Assembly (NCBI GenBank): GCA_019022495.1
Contig: JAFEKR010000028.1
Location: forward strand, 1 to 64,000
Source of the DNA: Epichloe hybrida
Lineage: Eukaryota > Ascomycota > Sordariomycetes > Hypocreales > Clavicipitaceae
DNA length: 64,000 bases
Direction: 5' to 3'
How positions within the stretch are numbered: the first letter of the stretch is position 1; each line of letters begins with the position of its first letter. Position numbers and translations under genes: made by a program. Positions 1 through 12,080 of this stretch are shown piece by piece. The notes below the pieces were generated by a model that was not told the DNA's origin, ran no database searches, and saw nothing but the letters and a program-made list of their open reading frames with translations.

Positions 1-1879
1 CTATCCTTGTTTTCTTCTAAGTTACTACTAGATATCTTAGTGTTAAAATGAACTTTTAGCTTCCCTTTGCCTTTTTAGCTATAGACTAATTTTTACTCTG
101 TAAGTGATTATATAAGTCCTACCTTTTATTATTTACTATAGTAATATAGGCTAATCTTGTATCTGTTGTTATTAGAACTAGATATATCTAGCGTAATCCT
201 AGATAAAGTTTAAGATATAGGCGCACTAAAAGCTAATAATCTATTATTTTGCTATTTGCTCTAGTATACTAGAAAATTTTTAACGCAAAATCGCGAAAAG
301 ATACGTTATTCTTAATGTCTTCTTTAGTATATTTTACTTTATTAAGCCACGCTATTGTATTCTAAACTTAAATGCTAAATTCCTTCTAAACTACCTTAAA
401 AACTAATAGTATATTGCTAAATATAGTGCTTTATTCTTCTAAATTAAGATATTATTAGTACTATACTATTACATCTCCTTAGAATAGCGTCTAAATCTTC
501 TTTTAGATAATGTCTTATTAACTAGGGTTAGCATAATATAAGTGATCCTTAACTGCCTAGACCTATAATTTAATATTATAGAAAATAGTCTGCTTCCTAT
601 TATATGTTATAAGGTCTTTGCTAGCTTCTTCTAATTTATTATAAGGCTTAAAGTGTCTAATATCTGTAATTTTCTATGTTAAATTCGCGTTTTATTTTGC
701 GTTTTCTATCCATTAGTTATCCTAATTTTAATTAAACGCTAGATCTATTCTTTTTCTAGGTTAGGAAGTTGCGTACTATTCCAGACCTAGGGAATATATA
801 GTTTAATGCTATATCTAGTGTGAATTCGCCTGTTATTATATGAAATTCTATAGGTACTGTGGTTGCTAATACTATTAGTACTACAGGTATATTAGTTATA
901 CTAATAGTCCTGCTTTAGCATCTAGGTAGCTATTATACTAACCCTAGTTATTTAGTAAATATAACATTCCTTAGGTGGTATTTTACGCTAATAGCGTTAA
1001 TCCTACTAATGCCTTTACATTTTGCGAGCTTCTAATTTTAGTTATTAATCTTATAGCTAGCTAGTCTATTCCTACTGTTATTTTAGCTATTATTGCTTTT
1101 TGCGTGACCTATTATTATTATATTGCCTCCTATAAGATCCTTATAGTGTTAGATTTACTAGTCTTAGTGTAAAACTCCCCTAGGTTTTATAGGTTCTCTA
1201 AAGATCCTAACTAGAGGTTATAAAATTCCTCTAAATCTAGTGGGTTCCCTAAAGGTCCTAATTATAAGTCCTCTAGATATAACTCTATTAGCTAGTTAGG
1301 GGGTTTAGTACGCTAAATAGTGGTGTTATTTTTAGGATAGTTTTTAATTCCCTTTCCTTTATTATTCTTGTCTTTCTCTATGCTACTCTTAGTCCTAGTG
1401 ATTATTATGCTATAAGTAAGGCTAATGTTTTTAGATTATCCCTCTAATGCCTTATTACCTTTTAATCTAGTAAATTTGTTAAGAAAACCTATAAATTTAG
1501 CTTTATAAATGCATAATTTAACTTCCTTCTACGCGAGGTATATAGCTTGCAAATCTATCGGATTCTAGTAAATAGGCAGTTCTTAATATATTAGGTTTTT
1601 ATGTCTTTTAAGTAGTTTATTATTAAATTTGTATTTTATAAGTTTAATTAAATCTTCTTATTCCTTAGTTCTAATAAGTTATTGTTTTTAGTACTTAAAT
1701 ATAAGGTTTACTTTATTAAAAGCCTAAAACTAGTAAATAAGTTATAATTTATTTTTAGTAACTAGGAAGTTAGACTAAATGTCTATGAATTAACGCTATA
1801 AATAGTTAGTTTTAGATATATGGTTTTGTTTCTAGGTTTCCGGAAGGGCGTAACGAAAGAATCTCTAATTGCTACTAAA
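1..1879. other. AT-rich RIP-degraded sequence, no gene
   Basis: Very AT-rich DNA dominated by TA, TTA and CTA words, with CpA and TpG depleted, as RIP leaves behind. Stop codons occur every few codons in all frames and no open frame of useful length exists. Islands of slightly higher GC (about 960-1300 and 1840-1870) suggest an old transposon, but I could not recognise a reverse transcriptase, integrase or transposase motif. It may be the body of the element whose possible LTR lies at 1880-2076. Confidence 0.6.
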
Positions 1880-2076
1880 TGTTATGTGTAGGTTTAGCAT
1901 AATATAAGGCAAATCTATTAGAGAGGCTAATGGATCTACTGTCATAAAGTTATACTAAGTTCACTATAAGAGCTACTATTAGGTATAAGGTAAGATGTCT
2001 GAAGAAGGTTAATTCTTTTTATCTAGAGTCTGAATCTAGTCTTATATACGCCTGCATCTAGCTCCGCCACGTAACA
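1880..2076. repeat. Possible LTR (TGTTA...TAACA ends)
   Basis: This segment starts TGTTATGTG and ends CCACGTAACA, so it has the TG...CA ends and the short inverted TGTTA/TAACA termini of an LTR. It contains a TATATA-like box near 2044. The sequence directly after it (2077) is where the repeat shared with 24745 begins, so this is a real junction. No matching second LTR and no 5-bp TSD were found, so the call is tentative. Confidence 0.35.
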
Positions 2077-3543
2077 AGTAGCTTTAATAAGTTTAAATAG
2101 CCTATTATAAAGCTATATAATTTAAGCTAAAGTCTAGTAGTATATTAGTTATAAGTAAGTAAATTTTAGTTAAAAGAGATATACTATAATATAGTTTTTA
2201 TTATTTTAGAAGTAATAAGTATATTTTATTAAATAGCTTATTAAATATTAGCTATAAAGAAGTAATAAGTAAGTAAAGATATTATAGTTAAAGATTTATT
2301 ATATTTAGCTAGGAAGGTTTTTTTATTAATAAAGTATCCTAAAATCTTATAAGTACTATTTTTAGGAGAATATTTTATATTATTACTTACTAATAATAGT
2401 GTATATATAAAATCTTCTTTAAAGCTATTTTACTAGTAATAAGTTAGTAATAAAGATACTATAAGGATATAATAAACTTATAATAAGATTTTAAAAGAAG
2501 TTTACTTTAAAGAAAACTTTATAAAAGACTTTATAGGAGATTTTTTAGTTAATAGATTTTCTTAAGGTATTAATAAAGGTAAAGTTTAGGCATAAGACTT
2601 AGATATAGTAAACTAGCTATAAGTTAGCTATAATAAACTAGATAGGGAAGTTATACTAATAAGAGTATAAACTTATAAGCTAAATAAGGGCAAAAAACTA
2701 AGATAAATAAGGATAGATAATAATAATAATTAAGGACTAATATTATAAAAGAAAGGAAGAGTATAAAAGGGGGGAAAATTAGTCTCTTTTATATTAACCC
2801 TAGACCCCTTAAGTAATCTAATGTACTACGTATAGGTAATTTATAAATTATAATAATAACTATTAGCATTACTAAATATATTTATATATAATAGCTATAA
2901 GCTTATAGTAACTATAATATAAGCCCTCTAGTTAGACTATTTAGAACCCTAGCATTAAGTACCTTATTTATTTAACTAATTATAAAAATTAATATAGGTT
3001 ATCTATGTTTTTTTTTTTAGCTATATAATAGGTAATAATCTTTATTTTACTATAGTAAAGCTATATATAAGCTACTATTTAAATATTACTAACTATAATA
3101 AGGGGTTATTTTTAATTAGTGGTATTATTATTATTATTTCTTTTTATTTACTTATATATCTAGATATAAGGTACCTTATCTTATTTTCCTTATAAAGCTT
3201 TAATATAGTAACTACACTCTAAGTAAGTAGCTTATTTTATAATTAAGGTTAATTATATATAAGGGGGGTATTATATTAGGAGTGTAAAGGTTAAAGATAG
3301 GATATTTATTAAAGTAAGTCTTTAGAGAACCTTTAGGCTATATAAATAATAAAGAGGCTAGCTAGCTATAAGATAGCTATGTGCTTATAAAGCAAGGTAT
3401 TTATTAAAGATTATATATATTATTAGTACTAGGTTAGAGATTAAAACCTTCACGCACCTGCCCCTAGCTAGTATTTATCTAGTAGTGACTATAATAGTCT
3501 TAGCTATCACTTCGTTCTAAACCTTTTGGTGCAAGCCATGACA
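2077..3543 (+). mobile_element. Truncated gypsy-like LTR element, 3' end, copy A
   Basis: This is the 3' end of a retroelement that recurs at 24745-26283. Both copies start at the same AAGTAGCTTTAATAAG junction and run collinearly to the same LTR end. Just before the LTR is a G-rich polypurine tract (AAGGGGGG, 3261-3268), as expected of a plus-strand primer site. The body is RIP-degraded and no reverse transcriptase motif is visible, so assignment to Ty3/gypsy rests on LTR architecture only. Copy B carries about 75 bp (near 25400-25475) that is absent here. The 5' LTR is not in the window. Confidence 0.6.
3269..3543 (+). repeat. 275-bp LTR, copy A
   Basis: This LTR begins TATTATATTAGG (the first TG has apparently become TA) and ends GCAAGCCATGACA. 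An identical-length homologue lies at 26009-26283. The pair differ mainly by transitions. A TATATAAATAATAAAG promoter-like stretch lies near 3340. The last 110 bp keep more CpG and CpA than the body and are the least mutated part. Confidence 0.65.
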
Positions 3544-4019
3544 AAGGTATAATAAGTTATAATAAGCTACTTATATTAAGTTTACTAGTAGTTCTTTTTA
3601 AAGTGTTTTTAAATAAGTAATAATACTAATTTATAGAAATATAAAATAATTCATAGAAATAGTAAATAATATAATAAAAAGGTTTTTCTTTAAGTTATAT
3701 TAGTAAAAGAAAGCATTAAGTTAAATAGTATTATTAAAAAAAGTATAATATTATATATAAGCTTACTTAGTTATAATAAACTTATTAAAATAATATAATA
3801 TTATAAATTCTATAACTAATTTAATAAAATAGGTAATAATAAAAGCTTTTATATAACTAGCTTTCTTTTAACTTTATAAATACTAATAACTAATAAAAAG
3901 TCTAATACTATATTTATAGTATTTATAGTTAGTGTAGTTTAGGAAAAAAAATTTATAGTATAATATATTATAGTTTTTTTTTATAGTTAGTGTAATGTAG
4001 TTTTTTTTTCCTTATAGTC
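3544..4019 (-). mobile_element. hAT-type non-autonomous element arm (fragment)
   Basis: This is the reverse complement of the left arm (about 13316-13850) of the complete hAT-type element at 13292-15038. It carries the same GTAGTGTAG/TTATAGTTAG subterminal words and poly-T runs. The end with the terminal inverted repeat is missing: the arm stops at 4019, where a different CAGAG-starting element begins. The gypsy-like LTR abuts its inner end. Confidence 0.6.
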
Positions 4020-4463
4020 AGAGCATTGTAGTATTGTATTGTATTGTATTTCTTGGCCCTTCAATGTATTGTATTGTATTGTATTGCCCTATGTATTGTT
4101 AGGTAAAAAAGAAAAGTGGGGTATTATATATAGCTATTATATACTAGATTTTGTAATGAATTTAAATCAGAAAATTTTGTTTTTGTATATATTTTACTCA
4201 TTTAATTATAAATTTCTAAAACTTTAGCTTATTTAGAATAATAAGCTAAGAATAGGCTAAGTATAGATATATAAGAGCTTAGTATAGTTTTTTAAGGTAT
4301 AGTTTATAGTACTATTAATTAGCTATATTTTAAAGGTCTTTTTTTTCTACTACCTATTTTATTTGATTTATTATGAATTTTATTATATAGAAATATAACA
4401 TAATATAATACAATACAATACAATACAATATAATACAATACAATATAATATAATGTATTATCT
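4020..4463. mobile_element. MITE-like element with pentanucleotide inverted arms
   Basis: The segment begins CAGAGCATTG, close to the CAGAGTATTG terminus of the hAT-type element at 13292, followed by GTATT pentamers (4031-4090). It ends with the reverse-complement pentamers AATAC (about 4405-4455), so the two arms could fold into a hairpin of about 440 nt. A clean TSD could not be confirmed because the right end looks mutated. The span 4115-4380 has a diverged direct copy at 4465-4735. Confidence 0.4.
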
Positions 4464-4464
4464 T

Positions 4465-4737
4465 ATAAGTAAGGTAGTATATATACCTATTATATAGTAG
4501 ATTTTTTTAGTAATCTAAATATGAAATTCCTGTTTTTTTATATAATTTTTCTATTTATTTATAAATTTATAAAGTTTTAGCTTATTAAAAGTAAATTCTA
4601 AATAATAAGCTAATTATATATAGTTAATAGCTTAATATAATTATTTCTAAGTTTAACTTATACTATGATTTATTTTCTATATTTTAAAGGTTTTTTTTTT
4701 AATACCTATCTTATATAATTTATTATATATTTTAGTA
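4465..4737. repeat. Diverged direct repeat of 4115-4380
   Basis: About 270 bp here align collinearly with 4115-4380. Shared landmarks are the TATTATATAGTAGATTTT-like start, TATAAATTT followed by TTTTAGCTTATT, and a TTTTAAAGG run into poly-T followed by ACCTAT(C/T)TTAT. Divergence is high and mostly transitions. It is a second copy of the MITE-like interior rather than a gene. Confidence 0.4.
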
Positions 4738-5950
4738 TGTTTTTTTAGCTTAAAGTATAATATTTACCCTAAAGAATAATTTTAATATTCTAAATAAATA
4801 AGATATAAATTCTAAGAAAAATATATATTAAAACTTTAACCTCTTATTAAAATAAGGAAATTTTTCCTTTTCTAATAATATCTCTTTTAGCTCTATAAGT
4901 ACTTTTCTAGAATTATTAAGAATTATTTTAACTTTTCTCGTTTAGTAAAAGATAAGTTAAAAACTATAAAAAGCTTTATAAAGAAGTTTAATTATAAAAT
5001 TTCTAATTTAATTATAAATAAAATTAACTTAATAAAACACTAATAAATATTATATATATATATAATATTATTACTAGAAGAAGCTTAGAAATATTTAAAT
5101 TAAATTTTTTATTAAATTAACATAAGTTTTTTATAAAAGAAATTAGTATTAAAAATATAAAAAAAATATATTACATATATTTATATATATAATATTCTTA
5201 TCTTTAAGTATAAAATCTAAGTAAAAAAGTAAGTCCTTGTGAGTTCTTATAGGTTCTTATAGGTTAATTGTATTATATAAGCAAGTTCTAGCGAATTAAA
5301 TAGATTAGTTATTTAAGTAGGACAATTCTTCCACGTAATTTTTCTACGTAATTCTATAGTACTATTGCCCCGCTTCTTTCTCTTTTCTTTTCTTTTCTTT
5401 TTCTTTTCTTCTTCTTTTTCCTTAAACAAATTATAAAAAATCATAGAAAATCCCAAATTACTAAGAAAAAGCTATACTATTATCTTCACTTTTATATCTT
5501 TTTATTAATTCTCTAAAAGTTTCTTTTAAATCTCTTTAAAGCTAAAAAAACCCTAAAAACCCCTGAAAAAACAAAAACCCTAAAAAATCCCCCCTAAAAA
5601 ATCATAGAAAATCGCAAGAAATCGCAAAAAAAACAGGAAAAGCAAATTTAAACGTAAAAAAAGGAAAGAAGCAAAATCAGCAAAATCACTAAGAAATCAC
5701 TAAAATTCAGAAAATTCAGCAAAAAAACCCTTATTTAACATAGATTCCTTATTTTATCCCTCTAATAACTCTTCTTAGCTTACTAGGCCTAGCTAGCCTA
5801 GTAATCTTCTAGGTTTATATAGAAAAAGACCTAGAAAATTAGGCTAATTACGAATTCTCTTTAAAATTATACATATTTACCTATAATTTATTTAATTTTT
5901 AGTTATCTAAAATTAATTTAAATAAAGAAAGGGTAATTATATGTTTTTAT
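4738..5950. other. AT-rich intergenic sequence with pyrimidine and A-rich tracts
   Basis: There is no coding signal. Features are a CT-rich tract (TTTTCTTTTC repeats, about 5370-5420) and an A-rich stretch with AAATCGCAA-type words (5540-5710). The latter is less RIP-mutated than its surroundings. Nothing else was recognised. Confidence 0.5.
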
Positions 5951-7623
5951 TCACAGCCTTATTGTACTTTTACCTTTAAAAGTAAGGCTAAGAGATTCCA
6001 AGCTTCTAATAGAATTTCCTATTATAAACTAAAGCATAAGGATATTACTACTTTAAAAATAGAAGAAAAATAACCTACTAAGGTTACTAGTAAGTTATCT
6101 ATCTATTTATTTATATTATATACTTATAACTTATTACTAATACTTTAATCTTTAGTGCTAGAAATCCATCCACAATCCTTAAGCTAATTATCTTTAATAT
6201 CCTTTTTTCCTACTAAAAGGGCTTAAAATTCTATGATTTCCTTAGAGGAATTTTTATTAGAAAAGGCAATTAATCAAGTTATAAAATTTATACTAGAAAA
6301 TAACATTACTTTTACTATTATTAATAGTAATTCCTTTAAAGAATTACTTAATTATTATTCTAGGTAAGTTATATATTCTTTTTTATTATTTATATATATT
6401 AGCTAACATAATTTTAGGAATAATAATTTAGCTTCTTTGCTTAATTATAGAAGTATTATATATAGAGTTTCTACTATATATAGTATTTCTAAGCAGCAAA
6501 TTATCTAAAAGATCTAGTATAATCTTTAAAATCAAGGATTTATATTTATTTAGTTAGATATCTAGACTTTATTTAATTCTAAGTCCTATTTAAGTACTAT
6601 TGCTAGTTAGCTAGACCTAAACTTTAAGCTTAAATATAAGCTTTTAGGTAAGTAAATCCTATTATTATTATATTATAGATTACTAGGTTAGTTATAACTA
6701 TTTTACTAATTACCTTATATCATAGGATTTAAATATCTATCAAATTCTCACACTAGTGCCTATATTCATAAATCCTTTTATAAAATAATATAAGAATATT
6801 AGCTTAAGCTAAAGAATATCTTAAGGTATATTATTTATTATCTTTTAATCTATTATCTAACCTTTTACTAATATATAATAATACTAGTTTTACTAGAGAT
6901 AATAGGTCTAATAATAATACTTTTATATCTTCTTATATTAATAAGAACTATAAAAGTATTATTATAGAAAAACCCTATGATATCTAATGTGTTACATATG
7001 TTTTTAACATTATTATAAAGGATATTATAATGAGTTTTATTAAATCAACGTCTTCTAAAGAGGATTTAGAAGCGTTTTAAAATAGCGAATTTTTGTATTA
7101 TTTTACGGAAGATATCTCTTCTATTAAAGAGAGACAAGATTACAAGGAATTTAAGTCCTTAGCTAATAGTAAGTAATTTATTATAGTTATTATAAGTATT
7201 ATTACTAATTTCTATAGGAATCCTTAGTTAACTTAAAAGGGTTACTATTATTATTAAGAATAACTAAGGATTATATAAGACTTAGTTAAAATCTTTACGT
7301 AAGGCAAAAAATAAAGGCTATATTGCTAAGAATTACAATATTATAAGAATTCCTTTAGGTAAGTTATTATCTATTATCTTATATATTATATATAATACTA
7401 ATTATATCTTTAGCCAATGAAACTAGGTGGAATTTAACCTATAAGAGAATTAATACTGCTTTAGAGCTTAAAGAAGCTATTATTCTTCTTAATAAGGAGT
7501 CTAATATTATAGCTCTTAAGGATACTATTTTAACCACATAAGAATAGGTGGATTTAGCTACCTTAAGTAGCATATTAAAGGTCTTTTATAAACTTACTAT
7601 TATACTTTAAAGCTAGAAGTATA

Positions 7624-9520
7624 TATATATTCTTTACGCTAGATAGCTAATTAAGTAGCTAGTCCTAGTACTCTAACCGCTTAGTTAAGAGAGAAAACCC
7701 TAAAATAAGAAGAAAAACCCTCTTATATCTATATATAGGCTAGCGCTAGCCCTCTTATAGGCCTACACTATGTTAGGTATAGCTAACTATAGGTATTTAG
7801 TGCTAGCTTACGCTAGCTTTATTCTATAGAAAATAAGAGAAAAGAAAAAATATATAGTAGTAATCCTAGCTAGCTTCCTTTAATACTACTTTAGCCCTAT
7901 ACTAGCCTTACCTTATGCCTCTTACTTTATTTTATAGTAAGGTAAATTTTAATTTATAATAATAGTTTACTTTTTATTTACTTTACTCCTAGCTTCTCTA
8001 GTGTCTTACTTTTTAGCTAACTTTAGCCTAGTACTAGTTTAAATACCTTATAAAGTCTAAGTATATAGTTTTATTTACTTATAGTAAGAGGTAAGTAATT
8101 TAGGCTTAGTATTTAAGTAGTTTTACTTCTAGATTACTTATATACTATTTATATATTTATTTATCTTATACTTTATTTTCTAGGTAATATTATAATTTAT
8201 TCCCCCCCCCCTTTTTCTAAAGTATAAAAAAGGGCTTTTTCTCCTATAGGGTTTTAACCTTTTTTCTTTTCTTATATTAAACTTCCTAATAGTTTTTATT
8301 TTCCTTACTCTTTCTTAAAGCTATTTAAGGCTTTTCTAGCCTAGTACTAATTTAATTACTAATATTTTATATAGAAATTTATAATAAAATATTATAAAAT
8401 ACTATAAGTATTTTATTATTAGTGCTATTTTAGTTTTAATTTACTTAGGAAATTATAGCCTTAAAGAGGTATTTAAGGAAATCCCTTATAGTAAAATAAT
8501 TAAAGTAAGCTAAGGTTAAAGATCTTAAAGTAAGTTATTTTTGCCCTTATTTTATACCTATTCTAGGTCTAATCTAGGGTAGCTAGGTAAACCTTAAGTA
8601 TTATAATATATGTCTTATAAGATATAATTTATTAAGAATCTAGGGCACTAGTGTTATAATATTATTAGTAAGTTAATTTATTACTAGCCTAGGAGTAAGG
8701 CTAATTTACATATAAAGGGGTAATTTCTAGCGCTTACTTTAACTATTAGGTTTATAACTATAGATATTTTAAGGTAATATTAGTAGTATTTATACTTACT
8801 CTAAGCTTACTTTAGTGCTAATTTACTTATAGCTAAATATTACTAGCTAGTAAGGGGAGTATTAGTAATTAGTTAATACTTAGGCTAGTATAGTTACTAG
8901 GAGTAATATAAGTGGTTTTACTCTAGTATAGTAGTGGCTTTAAATTAGGGCTAACTTTAATTATTTAGGCCTTAGAGAACTATATAGCTTAGGTTAAGAA
9001 ACTCTATGCTAAAAACTATACTAAGAAAAAATAGGGTACTATAGTAATAGGCCTAGACCTAGCTAGGTTTAGGTTTGCTAAGGAATAATATAATAAGGTT
9101 ATCTTTTAGCTCTAGTAGCTTAACACCTAAGTAATAAAAATAAACTAGCTCCTCGCTACTAGCCTAGTAGCTAAGGGTAAGAGTAAGGTAATAGAGAATA
9201 TAATCCTAGTTTCTAAAGAGAAATAAGGCTAATTTTAGGTTAGTAAAGGGGTAGTAGTAAGCTAGGGTAAAATAATACCTATAGTTTTTTATCTTAAAAT
9301 TAATCTAATAACTATTCTAAACCTATAGTCTTTTTATCTTAGTGTGATTTTGCCTTATATCTAGGCTGCCTCCGCGGCTATATTGTCCTACCTAGTGTCT
9401 CTCTCTAGTTGTTTATAGCGTCCGTTTGTTAATTGTTTTAGTTGCCTCTAGGGCGGCCTAGATCCTCCCCTATTTTGCGTTAGCTAAGGGCCAGGTCTTG
9501 TGCTAATGTGTAATATTGGA
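7624..9520. mobile_element. Insertion within hAT relic, flanked by 14-bp TSD
   Basis: The hAT coding sequence breaks at 7623 and resumes after 9521. The 14-mer AAGCTAGAAGTATA is present exactly at both edges (7610-7623 and 9521-9534). A duplication of that length fits target-primed (LINE-type) integration better than an LTR or hAT element. The 1.9-kb insert is RIP-degraded except for about 160 bp at its right end (9360-9520), which keeps many CpG and CC words. A C-run (about 8200-8212) lies inside. No reverse transcriptase motif was recognised. If it is a LINE on the minus strand, the TA-rich left end would be its 3' tail. Confidence 0.5.
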
Positions 9521-10337
9521 AAGCTAGAAGTATAATACTCTAGGTTTAGTTTCACTTTTTATTAATAGGATATATAAATATTTTAATAATATAAAAGAGG
9601 ACTAAAAGGCTTATATTTGCTAGGTATTTATATTTCTTCCTTATATTTTATTCTATATATACTAACATATAATAGGAAGCTTATAGCCCTCAAGGCAAGG
9701 CTTTTATAGTATCTATAGATATTAGCTTAAATAAGCAAGCTAATTATTTTCCTAAAGATATAGGAAATAATTACTTCTTATATTAGCCTTATCTATATGC
9801 TATATTATTAGACCCTTAGCTTAACTTTTAAACTATAAAGGATAAGCTAAAGTTAGAAAATTAAACCTTAGAAAGGTTAATAAAAAACCTTGAAAAGGAT
9901 TATAATTTGTAAGTATTATATAATGTTAATAATCCTTTCTTACTTATAGTTTTAACTTAATAATGTATAATATTATTAGGATTTTACCCCTTTATAAAGA
10001 AAACCAAGCTAATAGTAATATTAGAAAGTAACATTAACAAGCAAATACCTAATTTATAGTTAATCTTTTAGGGCCTAGTTAACCTAGGACTTTTAAAAAT
10101 CCTAGGCCTAAGCCTAAAACTAACCTTTATAAAGGTTTATTTCCTAATAAGAGGGAAAAGTCTATTTAAAAGAATAAAAAGAATAAAATTTCTACTTATA
10201 CTAAGCTAGATATTTAAGAAGATAAGGTAAGTATACTTCCTTACTTTAATAACCTTATTAATATACTAATATTATCATAGGAGGAAATATTTAAATAGTG
10301 GGAAGATAATACTAAATCTTTCCCTATTTTAAGTTAT

Positions 10338-11165
10338 TGATATGTAGGGAGCTAGTTGCCAGCTGGTAACAGCTGTACAGGTGTAGCTTTACGGTCAGGG
10401 ACTAGTAGAACCACTACGTTAAATATTTATTTAACGCAACGCAACGGAAGGTTTTGGCAGTTATTAACTAATAGAATTTAATCTAGATAACTTTTACAAT
10501 ATCTTATATACTAATAGAATTGATTTTAGTGACATTATACAGGCAATGTAGCTGTTAGATTAAGAGGCCTAGCTATCTAGCTAGATTGAAAAGATCTTCT
10601 TCCTCTTATATACTCACTAACTATATTAGTGAATTTAGACTGCTAAAGAGGTCTTATAGGCTACTTTTTATTTTTTGTAAAATTCATTTGTATGTAAAAT
10701 CCAAAAAATCAACTCACCACCATACAAACTAGCAACCCATATGCACTAAATTTTAGTCCAAAAAATATTCTTACATCAAATAAAAGCCCTATCTTCTAGC
10801 TTTAATTTGCTATATGTAAGACTTTTGTACAACCTTTAGTTAAAGAGAAAATCGCTGTTAAAGATAGCTATAGGGTAACCCGCGTACAGGGTAACCTGCT
10901 TACGTCACCCTAGCTTACCTAATTACTAGTGGCACTGTGGTTGTAGCTACGCTTGCAGTCACAACGCAATTAAATAATTCACAATTAATTTAGATTAGTC
11001 ATTCACACGGTTAGTCATAGCTATTAATAGCTATAACGTAGCTATTAATAGCTATCTTCGCGACCGTTAACAGCTGCAGTGTAGCTATTAGGCTTGCAAT
11101 GCAAGCTAGTAATTGAAAGGTCCTTTAACTAGAAAGAGCTAAAAATAGGTCTTATTTTTAACATA
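10338..11165. mobile_element. Unclassified 0.8-kb insertion in hAT relic
   Basis: The hAT dimerisation domain reads FPILS just before about 10338 and continues with IIARKYLAIPAT at about 11168, so roughly 820 bp were inserted. The insert is much less RIP-mutated than the hAT around it: intact CpA runs at 10700-10760, and CGCAACGCAACGG near 10433. Its two ends share related words (GTAACAGCTGTACAGG near 10366 and GTTAACAGCTGCAGTG near 11067), which may be decayed direct repeats. No ORF and no clean TSD are visible. Confidence 0.45.
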
Positions 11166-11523
11166 AGTATTATTGCTAGGAAATACCTAGCTATTCCTGC
11201 TACTTCTAGTGCTATTAAAAGCACTTTTAATACTTGAGGAAATATTATTATAAAAAGACAAACTTCCTTAAAGCATTTTACTATTAAGGAATTAATTCTA
11301 TTAAAGAATTAGGAAAAGGAAGGCAATATTGCTACCAAGCAATATTCAGAGCTTTATGACTATTATAGCACTAATTCTAAAGAGTCTATATCTTCCTCTG
11401 AAGATAATATTTATTCTAATTCAGACCTCTAATTAGGTTACTATAAGGGTTTTTTCCTAGTTTAGTCTAGTTTTCCCTTAATAAATTTTTTAACATTTAT
11501 AAACGTTTTCCTATATTTTGTGG

Positions 11524-11656
11524 TATTATTACTATATTATTACTATTATTATTACTATTATTATTACTATTATTATTACTATTATTATTACTATTATTAT
11601 TACTATTATTATTACTATTATTATTACTATTATTATTACTATTATTATTATTATTT
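11524..11656. repeat. ATT/ACT microsatellite
   Basis: About 130 bp of a near-perfect 12-bp repeat, ATTATTATTACT, that degenerates to plain ATT at its right end. Simple-sequence DNA; no other role is visible. Confidence 0.9.
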
Positions 11657-11797
11657 TACATTTATTATTATTTTAAAAAAAACATAAAAGGGAAACATTT
11701 TTATAATATTAATATTTTTAAAAACATTAAAATACTAAATAACTAAAAGGTTAACCTTTTTCTATAGTAAATCCCTTATACTTACTTATATTCTTAT

Positions 11798-12014
11798 TGT
11801 AAGGGCTTGGGCTTTGCCTAAGCATTGTCCGTATAGCAGTTAAAGAGGGAAGTGGTAAAAGTAGTTAGGGTAAGGAAAGGAGGCTTATATAAGTAACCTA
11901 AGGGGTATAAGGGGCATTACTAGGGATAGTCTCTTACTTATTTTCCTTTTTTCTTAAGTCTCTTAATACTATATTAACGCCCTATCGCAGTCGCCTAGGG
12001 GCCAGTCCATAACA
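11798..12014 (+). repeat. Solo LTR with 5-bp TSD
   Basis: 217 bp beginning TGTAAGGGCTTGG and ending CAGTCCATAACA, flanked on both sides by CTTAT (11793-11797 and 12015-12019). TG...CA ends plus a perfect 5-bp TSD identify a solo LTR left by LTR-LTR recombination. A CTTATATAAG box near 11890 is a plausible promoter on the plus strand. It keeps fairly high GC and CpA, so it escaped most RIP. No relative occurs elsewhere in the window. Confidence 0.8.
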
Positions 12015-12080
12015 CTTATTTATATATTTTATTTTCTATTTATTTTTTACTAAACTCTAACACTAATAATATTTTAAAGT

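Larger units (their letters stand above)
5951..11430 (+). mobile_element. RIP-degraded autonomous hAT transposon (transposase relic)
   Basis: The plus strand still spells a hAT transposase between stops. A BED-type zinc-finger region lies near 5951-6070 (CTFTFKSKAKRFQASN... with KHKD). The block FLLEKAINQVIKFILENNI lies near 6250. LDLNFKLKYKLLGK (about 6615) is followed by CVTYVFNIIIKDII (about 6990), the usual iRC.aH..N lineage. TRWNLTY lies near 7418. After an insertion, LYAILLDPQLNF is near 9795. After a second insertion the dimerisation block ARKYLAIPATS and GNIIIKRQTSL lies at 11175-11270. At least one GT-AG intron is recognisable near 6362-6418. Many Trp, Gln and Arg codons have become stops. 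Outer TIRs were not located, so the boundaries are those of recognisable coding sequence. Two younger insertions interrupt it. Confidence 0.8.

Noticed and set aside
1..60. Telomere at the left edge
   Set aside because: No TTAGGG/CCCTAA repeats are present at the left edge.
4039..4227. 62-codon plus-strand ORF
   Set aside because: It lies in pentanucleotide repeats of a MITE-like element; its composition reflects the repeat, not a protein.
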